Under the pieces are notes generated by a model. The model was given only the letters and a program-made list of their open reading frames with translations. It made no database searches and was not told where the DNA came from. From positions 1,116,001-1,180,000 of the forward strand of contig OZ017767.1 of assembly GCA_963969345.1 (NCBI GenBank): DNA of 64,000 nt. Direction: 5' to 3'. This document shows, one piece after another, positions 57,098 through 64,000 of the stretch (position 1 is the first letter of the stretch; every line of letters starts with the position of its first letter). The translations under genes and the position numbers were made by a program. Origin of the DNA: Turbatrix aceti. Its lineage: Eukaryota > Nematoda > Chromadorea > Rhabditida > Panagrolaimidae.

Positions 57098-57752
57098 ATG
57101 ATGCGTTTGACAGTTTTTCCATGTATCATTTTTGTTCTGCTTTTGATCAAGAACGCCGACTTTCAAACTGCTGATACGTCTGATGCTTCCGACTTTACAG
57201 AACTGGAACTAGAATCTTCGCAGTGGCTTGTATGTTATAATTTTTATTAAAATACAGGAATACACAGTTAAAATGCCAAATAATTTACTTCTTTTACTTC
57301 AGCAAGAAGCATACAACATCGTCAACAACTACAACCTATTTTCCGACGAAGAAAAATATGTTATCAATCTTGCCAAAATCGACAACTTGACATATTTGGT
57401 GAGCTCCGACGGAAGTTCATTGTACATGGATTTTGAGCTTACGGTAGCTGCTTCAAATTGCGAACGTAATCTGACTTCGTCGGAAGACTATGAAAATGGA
57501 GACGTTTCTATTTCAAACGACCGTCGTAAGCGTGCGTCAAAGTCGTCCAAGAAATCCAGCTCCAAAAACTCCAAAAAAGGCGCCAAAAACAGTAAAGCGT
57601 GCAATCCTTCCAAACCCGCCAGCAAAACGACGACGACTCTTCAAGGCCACATTTATGAGTCCGGTGTTTTCGTCAACATGACGTACAAGGATTCGGCTAA
57701 GGGATTCAAGACTGAAGAGTTTGTTTATGAACTGGAAGGATCAACATCCTAA
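57098..57752 (+). CDS. Secreted protein, cystatin-like fold possible (paralogue 1)
   Basis: Two exons, 57098-57229 and 57303-57752; 193 residues. A signal peptide spans 1-~20 (MRLTVFPCIIFVLLLI). After a short acidic linker, residues ~46-110 (AYNIVNNYNLFSDEEKYVIN, LTYLVSSDGSSLYMDFEL, VAASNC) resemble the helix plus beta-strands of cystatin-type folds, but no QxVxG motif is present. A ~45-residue basic insert follows, with RRKRASKSSKKSSSKNSKKG, a possible furin site (RRKR), then KACNPSK and a C-terminal strand region (GVFVNMTYKDSAKGF). Only two cysteines are in the mature part, probably one disulfide. Function is unknown; protease inhibition is a weak inference. A tandem paralogue follows 510 bp downstream. 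Confidence 0.7.
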
Positions 57753-58262
57753 TTTTTTTGTTATCTTTTAAATTTGTGAACGCCAATAAATTATGCAAAA
57801 CGATTTTCTTCAGATACACAGTTTTTACAAAAAAAAATGGTTAGAAGTAGTTCTGTGTGGTCTAAACACGAGTTATTTATTCCTACAGTTTTTTTTCTCT
57901 TTTGTTATAAATATATTAAATAACACCAAAAATGTAGACTTGTAAACCATGTTTTTTTAAATTAAAAAATTTTTGTATTATTGATTTATTCCATACACGT
58001 TTGTACTATTTACCTGCACATCAAAGTTCCGCACCTGATCCAATTATTTTTTGTTACCAGAACAATTTAATTAAAAAAATACTCATTTGTGTTGCACGCT
58101 CTCATTTGTATCAGATAAACATACATAGTAACTTGCTGATCCTCTCATTTGTCATGCACGTAGACAAATTTGTAATCCCCGTCTGTTGATACTTGATATA
58201 AAACGGATAATGAAAATGTAATCGCACGCAGTTTTCATTGTCACCCGACAATTTTCCCTACC
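57753..58262. other. Spacer between tandem secreted paralogues
   Basis: A/T-rich, with AATAAA for gene 1 near 57785 and a TATA element for gene 2 at 58197-58202. No gene seen. Confidence 0.6.
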
Positions 58263-58892
58263 ATGATGAGGCTGATTGCACTCCTACCATGCCTCATTGT
58301 TATTTTGCTACAGGTAAAAAATGCCGATTTTGCTGCCAGTGCTGATGCGGGATTTACAGCCGTTGATATGGATTCTGCACAGCTACTCGTAAGTACTTTT
58401 ACCTTATGCAGTTTTACATTCTCTTATAAATTTTGAAAACTTTAGTACGAAGCTTACAACATTGTCAACAACTACAATCTTTTCTCTGATGAAGAAAAAT
58501 ACGTCATTAACCTGTCAAAAATCGATAACGTAACATACCTGCTCAATTCTGACGGAAGCGAAATGCACATGGATTTTGAGCTTACGGTGGCTGCTTCGGA
58601 CTGTGCACGTAACCTGACTTCTTCGGAAGCCTATGACTACGGTGAAGTCACAATTACGGATGGTCGTCGTAAGCGTGCTTCCAAATCATCAAAAAAATCG
58701 AGTTCTTCAAGCTCCAAAAAAACGACCAAAAACGCGAAAGCGTGCAATCCGTCAAAGGCAGCGAGCACAACGACAACAACACTGCAGGGACACGTCTATC
58801 AGTCCGGCGTGTTTGTCAACATGACGTACAAGGATTCAGCTAAGGGATTCAAGACAGAATACTTTACCTATGAATATACCTATGGATCTTAA
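58263..58892 (+). CDS. Secreted protein, cystatin-like fold possible (paralogue 2)
   Basis: Two exons, 58263-58388 and 58446-58892; 190 residues. It has the same design as paralogue 1: signal peptide (RLIALLPCLIVILLQV), EAYNIVNNYNLFSDEEKYVI, HMDFELTVAASDC, a basic serine/lysine insert after RRKRASKSSKKSS, then KACNPSK and a conserved C-terminus (SGVFVNMTYKDSAKGFKTE). The intron is at the same place and phase. The insert differs mainly by Ser/Lys/Thr exchanges, while RRKRAS is kept, suggesting that the basic site matters. The 3' UTR sequence CGCCAATAAATTATGCA is shared with paralogue 1, so the duplication included the 3' end. Confidence 0.72.
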
Positions 58893-58934
58893 TTATTTTT
58901 TTTGTGAACGCCAATAAATTATGCAGACTGCTAA

Positions 58935-61029
58935 TTAACCTTTTTTAGCTTTACTAATTTTCAATAAATTCTTACAATAACAATAGGATTCCAAAGGATT
59001 TTCTTTTACACACTTTGCCTGATCTCCGTATGCATTGCTTCGAGGAAACATTGTGGATTCGATGCTAAAATTGCCGGAAGACAAATCTTGGAGCACGTAA
59101 GCTTCGAATGCTCCATCTCCGGGCGATGTTTTCCATGCGATTTTGTACACTGTTTGATTTCCATTTTCACGGAAACCGTACGCATTCACATTTTCGGTAA
59201 TGTTTAGTGTGAGCTTTGAACAAAGAGCAGCAGTTTTGTTATTTGCAGACAATTCTTGGTTCATTCGTTCCACGCAAGCAAGGGCCATTTTGACGGTTAA
59301 CGAATCGTTGCGCAGCACTTTTGTTTTCTGGAAATCACACATGCAATATTCGAAGGGGATTCTGAGTCTGTCACAGGTACGGGGTTCTTTTAAAGGTTCG
59401 AGGAGGTTTTCACCGTGAATTATAGGATTGGGAATTGTTGTGTTAATCGGCTGAAATTTGTAAATAATTTGTCTCCGATGAAAATGTAAAAAAAACAACG
59501 GACATCCGAAATGTTCTCCAGTGTAGCATAAATATCGTAATGTGATATCAGTTTCATAGAATTCGCTCTCAACTGATCCAAAAGTTGATCACTTCTCTTA
59601 TTTTCCGGCACTGAAATCCACAAAAATGGATTTTTATCTTCAACCGTGCCAACATCTGTATTCCGGATTCTTCCAAATCGCATTCCGTGATCGCCCATGA
59701 TAAACAGGTAACTGTTTTGAAAATGTTCTTCATTTTTCTGTAAAAATCTGTAGAAATAATCATCGGCGTGATACAATCCATTTATATCGTTGTGAGACAA
59801 GTACGTGTACCAGGTTAACGAAAATAGAGGTCGATCAGGATACGTGTCAATTAATTTTTGTTGGTAATCCAATAACTGGTGTACATCTTCTCTGCACTGT
59901 CCACTAAACACGTTTTTACTGTAAGCAGGATTAGCTAATGTAATTAATTGAAAAGGCTTGAAAAAATGCTGTGCAAGGGGTTTTGCAAATCCTTTGCAAT
60001 TTGGATAATTAAATACGGTATAAGTCCAATCTTCGGCCATCATTGTAACGTAACCAGCGTCTCTGTATCGATGTATAATGAACTGATCATTGTCAAAAAG
60101 AGTCCGGCAGGAATCAATGACAAAATCACTGTCGTATCCAGTTGAAAAAGGGGAAGGCGGAATTTTGAATGCTGCTTTACCAAGTAAAAACGCGATGGCA
60201 TTAGGACGGCTGTTTTCGGCGACTTTATTGAGGTAGTGCATGGGTTGAGCTTGCAAGTTATTACGGAGGAACGTTTTTGTACGCACCATTGCGCGCTCAA
60301 AATGTGATTTGGAGCTGGAATCGATTACTATGATGTGAACATTTGGCAGTTTTTTTGCAGGCGGGGGAGGTAGCTGGCTTCTAAAATCAAGTTGATTTTT
60401 AAAATTAAAATCTTTTTTAATTTAAATTTTTGTTCAGTTTCTTACTCATTCCGAAAAATAAGTTTGTGTACAAATTGATACGTAGCATTGCCGGAACCTT
60501 TGTTGCACTCAATCTGTATGACGTCACACGGGGGTTTTGTATTATTCACCAGCTTAGTCCAATTAGCAACTATCATTTGAGAACCGCTTTTTGGCAAAAT
60601 ACACCTGTAAGAACAGTTGAGCTTTTTGGTTTCTGGAAGCATGATAACCGTGTTGTTGACAATCGTTGTCAACTTCTTATATGTCGGTTTGCAATCTTTA
60701 ATTGGATTTTTGTTCGGATCAAATATTTTTTCTATTGCAAAATCCCATGGATCAAGTTTAGGAAGTTCACAGTGGTCGAAGAGAAGGGTTATGTTCAAAC
60801 TTGAGACAGTAGACGACGTTGTTGTACTTGGGAATTCTTCATTCATCAAAACTAAAAAAGTATAAATGTTTTACAACGTTAAGTTTTTTAAATCAATTAT
60901 TTTACCTTTACCACTGTAAACGTCATAAATTCCATCATTTTCTGACTCTTCCATAAAATTTGCATACTGCAACATAAAGATGCATAATGATGCCAAAATA
61001 GATCCCAAATGTAATATCGTTAGCTTCAT
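58935..61029 (-). CDS. DUF229 protein (alkaline-phosphatase/sulfatase superfamily), copy 1
   Basis: Four minus-strand exons: 60906-61029, 60446-60851, 59504-60380 and 58935-59450; 640 residues. An N-terminal hydrophobic anchor (residues ~3-23) suggests a signal anchor with the rest lumenal or extracellular, supported by many N-glycosylation sites (NNT, NCS, NAT, NKT). A cysteine-containing stem (CKPTYKKLTTIVNNTVIMLP, NCSYRC) is followed by the catalytic-type domain: PNVHIIVIDSSSKSHFERAM (the usual nucleophile region), MMAEDW, FSLTWYTYLSHNDINGLY and MGDHGMRFG (metal-binding Asp-His). The C-terminal part (PRTCDRLRIPFEYCMC) is cysteine-rich. The family is expanded in nematodes; substrates are not known. 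The donor of the last intron is weak (GAT|gtccgt), but its position matches copy 3. Confidence 0.82.
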
Positions 61030-61137
61030 TTTCAGAATCTGTTTAATTTTTGCCCGAAATCAAACAGTGCGGACAGAAACAGCAGCTTCGATCAAGGTTC
61101 AATGCGACGCGCTATTTTTAATATGTATTCAACGTAT

Positions 61138-61337
61138 NNNNNNNNNNNNNNNNNNNNNNNNNNNNNNNNNNNNNNNNNNNNNNNNNNNNNNNNNNNNNNN
61201 NNNNNNNNNNNNNNNNNNNNNNNNNNNNNNNNNNNNNNNNNNNNNNNNNNNNNNNNNNNNNNNNNNNNNNNNNNNNNNNNNNNNNNNNNNNNNNNNNNNN
61301 NNNNNNNNNNNNNNNNNNNNNNNNNNNNNNNNNNNNN
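61138..61337. other. Assembly gap (200 N)
   Basis: Exactly 200 unknown bases, typical of a placeholder. It removes the 3' part of DUF229 copy 2 and perhaps upstream sequence of copy 1. Comparison with copy 1 predicts at least ~0.96 kb of coding and intron sequence here, so the true gap is larger, or copy 2 is really truncated. Confidence 0.95.
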
Positions 61338-62507
61338 GTCCGCGAAATACATTCTGACGGTACTCACGATTTGCATCCGTGAATAATTGATATGGTTTGA
61401 AATAATGTTGCGCCGGTGGTGTCGTAAATCCCGGGCACCGGGGATCGCAGAATACGGTATGGAGCCAGTCTTCAGCCATCATTGTAACATAGCCTGCCTC
61501 CCGGTATCGATGGGCAATAAATTGGTCGTTGTCTAGGGGCTCGTGGCAAGAATCGTTCACGTAGTCGCCCTTATACCCAACCGAAAACGGGGATTTCTCA
61601 ATAGTCGATGTAGACTTTCCAAAAAGAAATGCAATTGCGTTTGGACGACTGTTTCCGCCGACTTTGTTGAGATAGTTCATCGGTTGAGATTGCAAGTTGC
61701 TGCGAAGGAAAGTTTTGGTACGGAGCATTGATCGTTCAAAGTGCGATTTTGAGACTGAATCGATAACAATGATGTGAACGTTTGGCAGGTGTCCGGGTTG
61801 CTTTGGAGGTAATTGGCTTCTGAATTTATTTCATTCAAACCGATTTTAACAGTGATAAAAAATTGATTAGAAATAAAAAAATCAAAATGTTTGGCAATAT
61901 TTTAGATTTTTCAATAAAAAATGTTTAGTCCGTTCTCTCAAAAAAATTCTTACTCGTTGCGATAAATCAACTTGTGCACAAATCTGTACGTAGAATTGTC
62001 AACAGCGTTGTCGCATGCGACCTGAACAATGTCACAAGCAGGCTTTGTATTGTTCAAAAGCACTGTCCAGTTGGTCATTGTCATTTGATCACCGCTTTTT
62101 GGTATTAGGCATCTGTATGAGCAATTCAACATTTTAGTTTCCGGAAGCATGACCACAGTATTGTTGACTATCGTTGTCAGTTTTTTATAAGAAGGCTTGC
62201 AATTATTATTTGGATTTTTATTCGGATCTAAATACTTAAGAATGATTGAATCCCATGGATCAAGATGGGGAAGTTTACAGTAGTCAAATAAAAGTTCTTC
62301 GAAATTTTTTGCATTCAAGCTGTTTTTATTTATCAAATCTGAAAACATGGATTGTCGTAGAATTGTCAGTTTTAAATTTATCCAACCTTTTCTGTGATAA
62401 CCCTGGTAAAATCTGTCATTTTCTGACTCTTTCGTATAACTTACGTAAAGTAAAATAACGCATGTTGTTCCAAAAATATACAAAAAATGAAATACAGTCA
62501 ACTTCAT
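61338..62507 (-). CDS. DUF229 protein, copy 2 (truncated by the assembly gap)
   Basis: Minus-strand exons 62387-62507, 61954-62338 and 61338-61819 (cut by the N gap). The start (MKLTVFHFLYIFGTTCVILL) is a hydrophobic anchor like copy 1. It shares LDPWD, NCKPSYKKLTTIVNNTVVML, NCSYRC, PNVHIIVIDSVSKSHFERSM, FLFGKS and MMAEDW. The first intron (62339-62386, 48 bp, GT-AG) is at the position of the first intron of copy 1, but it is a multiple of three and has no stop, so unspliced reading also stays open. The catalytic C-terminal half and the GDHG motif are not in the visible sequence. Two upstream in-frame ATGs (62513 and a non-ATG extension) are possible starts; 62507 matches copy 1. Confidence 0.75.
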
Positions 62508-62891
62508 CGGCATGGTCTGTGTGACTTTTACAATTGACAAGGTCAAAGTTTAATAAGGGGGTTTATAAATAGCTTCTATAGGTAACTATAAAACCAGGTG
62601 TATTTATTTTTTAAACATGTGACGTTATCTTTTGTGTCCTTATTATGCTTTCAGTGTTGCGCACCTGGAATTATGATATTATTTGTGATCAAGATGTCTT
62701 TTTAAATAATTTGCACAGATGCACAGAATTGCTATGCTTGTATGTACTCACATGCAAAACAAATCACTTACCATATTCTGGCGTTTAAAAAATTTAGAAG
62801 GGGTACAAAAAACATAAAAATTCATTACTTACACTTATTTATTGAAAACACTTATCGAAAACCCTTATTTATGATTTTTTTCAAATTTTAT
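62508..62891. other. Spacer between DUF229 copies 2 and 3
   Basis: Upstream region of copy 2 and 3' flank of copy 3. It has a TATA-like TTTATAAATAG (minus reading CTATTTATAAA) near 62561. No gene seen. Confidence 0.5.
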
Positions 62892-64000
62892 TTAAGTTCT
62901 CAATAAATCTTTACAATAACAATAAGATTTCCACGGATTTTTGTTCACACATCTGGCTTGATAACCGTATTCGTTGCTTCTTGAAAACTTTGTTGACACA
63001 ATGCTGAACTCGCATGAAGTCGAATCATAGAAAACAAAAGCTTCAAACGCGCCATCTCCCGGAACTGTTTTCCAACTGATTTGATATACTGTTAGGTTGT
63101 CGTTTTCACCAAAGCGGTACCCTTCAACACCTGCTTTGGTATTTAGCGTGAGCATTGAACAAAGAGATCTCGTGACGTTGCTGGAATACAATTCTTCATT
63201 CATTCGATCGACGCACGCTGTAGCCATTTTAACAGCAATAAGCGTATTTTGAGGCAATTTGGTTTTTTTGAAATCACAGATGCAGTATTCTAAGGGGATT
63301 CGGAGTCTGTCGCAAGTTCTGGGGTCTTTTAGGGGCCCAAAGAGGTTTTCTCCGTGGATTAGGGAGTTTGGAATCCGGGGGTTCATTGGCTGAAAGTGAG
63401 CTTCAAATTTGAAAAAATACGACACAAAAAAACTTACATTAACAAGTCCAACCAACGTGGCATAAATATCGTAATGCGATATCAATTTTTCAGAATTTAT
63501 TCTCAACTGATCCATGTGTTCACCCCTTCGTTTATTTTCAGGCACAGAAATCCACAAAAACGGATTATTGTCTTCGACTTCGCCGACAACATTTTGCCGG
63601 ATATCGCCAAATCGCATGCCGTGATCGCCCATAAAAAATAAATAGCTTTTTTGAAAATGCCGTTCATTTTTCTGTAAAAATTTGTAGAAATAATCATCTG
63701 TGTGATAGACATTGTTAGTGTTATCGTGGGACGCGTATGTAAACCATGTCAACGAAAAAATTGGACGATCTGGATACGTGTCAATGAATTTTTTTAGGTA
63801 ATCGATTAAATGATGGACATATTCTTTGCACTGACCGTCGAGTACATTTTGATTATAATCAGATTCTTCTTTCATGATTATTCGAAATGGTTTTAAAAAA
63901 TGATCTGCAAGAGATTTTGAAAATCCCCGACAACTTGGATCGGAAAATACGGTATCGTGCCAGTCTTCGGCCATCATGGTAACATATCCGGCGTCTTGGT
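62892..64000 (-). CDS. DUF229 protein, copy 3 (runs off the window)
   Basis: Two minus-strand exons are visible, 63438-64000 (5' end beyond the window) and 62892-63389. The visible 353 residues include MMAEDW, FSLTWFTYASHDNTNNVY, MGDHGMRFGDI, HYDIYATLVGLVN and PRTCDRLRIPLEYCIC, and the C-terminus SYCYCKDLLRT. Alignment to copy 1 is nearly gapless. The intron 63390-63437 is GT-AG, 48 bp and stop-free, so it could be read as 16 extra residues; copy 1 has an intron at the same position, which supports splicing. The N-terminal anchor and stem region lie outside the window. Confidence 0.82.
   Translation of the reverse strand, partial: QDAGYVTMMAEDWHDTVFSDPSCRGFSKSLADHFLKPFRIIMKEESDYNQNVLDGQCKEYVHHLIDYLKKFIDTYPDRPIFSLTWFTYASHDNTNNVYHTDDYFYKFLQKNERHFQKSYLFFMGDHGMRFGDIRQNVVGEVEDNNPFLWISVPENKRRGEHMDQLRINSEKLISHYDIYATLVGLVNVSFFVSYFFKFEAHFQPMNPRIPNSLIHGENLFGPLKDPRTCDRLRIPLEYCICDFKKTKLPQNTLIAVKMATACVDRMNEELYSSNVTRSLCSMLTLNTKAGVEGYRFGENDNLTVYQISWKTVPGDGAFEAFVFYDSTSCEFSIVSTKFSRSNEYGYQARCVNKNPWKSYCYCKDLLRT

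Noticed and set aside
61092..61386. Open frames crossing the N gap
   Set aside because: They exist only because N codons are not stops.
1..64000. tRNA, rRNA, CRISPR array, riboswitch or bacterial operon
   Set aside because: No cloverleaf with a GTTCRA-type T arm, no rRNA-like tract and no regularly spaced repeats were found; intron structure marks the DNA as eukaryotic.

Overview
The window looks like a piece of a nematode nuclear genome. The evidence is short GT-AG introns (mostly 45-60 bp) with T-rich 3' ends, splice-acceptor-like sequences a few bases before several start codons (as in trans-spliced genes), seven-transmembrane chemoreceptors of nematode type, a SODH-like alcohol dehydrogenase, a Delta/LAG-2-type Notch ligand, a GYGGYG-type secreted peptide and a tandem cluster of DUF229 proteins. 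Non-coding DNA is very A/T rich. I cannot name the species.

Layout. 1-6 kb: a chemoreceptor gene split by a Ty3/Gypsy-type LTR retroelement whose single ORF encodes Gag, protease and integrase but no reverse transcriptase or RNase H. 6.5-6.9 kb: a 334-bp hAT-type MITE with an 8-bp target duplication. 6.9-8.4 kb: mrpl-35 and ykt-6 in tandem. 8.8-11.9 kb: a dispersed repeat present twice. 13.2-16.5 kb: a DSL/EGF Notch ligand in seven exons. 17.7-18.8 kb: alcohol dehydrogenase (minus). 18.8-25.5 kb: gene-poor. 25.5-27.4 kb: a rhodopsin-like peptide-type GPCR. 27.7-30 kb: a divergent pair of orphan genes. 30.6 kb: a six-cysteine mini-peptide. 31.2-32.6 kb: a type II membrane protein with a mucin-like minisatellite. 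32.9-36.6 kb: two tandem chemoreceptor paralogues, the second broken by a 1.2-kb foldback element. 38.3 kb: a glycine/tyrosine-rich secreted peptide. 39.9-42.3 kb: a BED-finger/hAT-transposase-derived gene (minus). 43.5-47.2 kb: the PP2A B56 regulatory subunit (minus). 47-55 kb: gene-poor, with a 5'-truncated LINE. 55.2 kb: an orphan gene (minus). 57.1-58.9 kb: two tandem secreted proteins, possibly cystatin-like. 58.9-64 kb: three tandem DUF229 genes (minus), one cut by a 200-N assembly gap and one by the window end.

The housekeeping genes (mrpl-35, ykt-6, PP2A B56, ADH, Notch ligand) appear complete. The lineage-specific genes (chemoreceptors, secreted peptides, DUF229) sit in tandem families and carry most of the insertions: two chemoreceptor genes are interrupted by different classes of transposon. 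I see no single new multi-gene system. The most unusual items are the retroelement lacking reverse transcriptase, the foldback element with clustered subterminal CAGCG motifs, the domesticated-looking hAT gene, and a window-wide abundance of CAGTT-type motifs in non-coding DNA.
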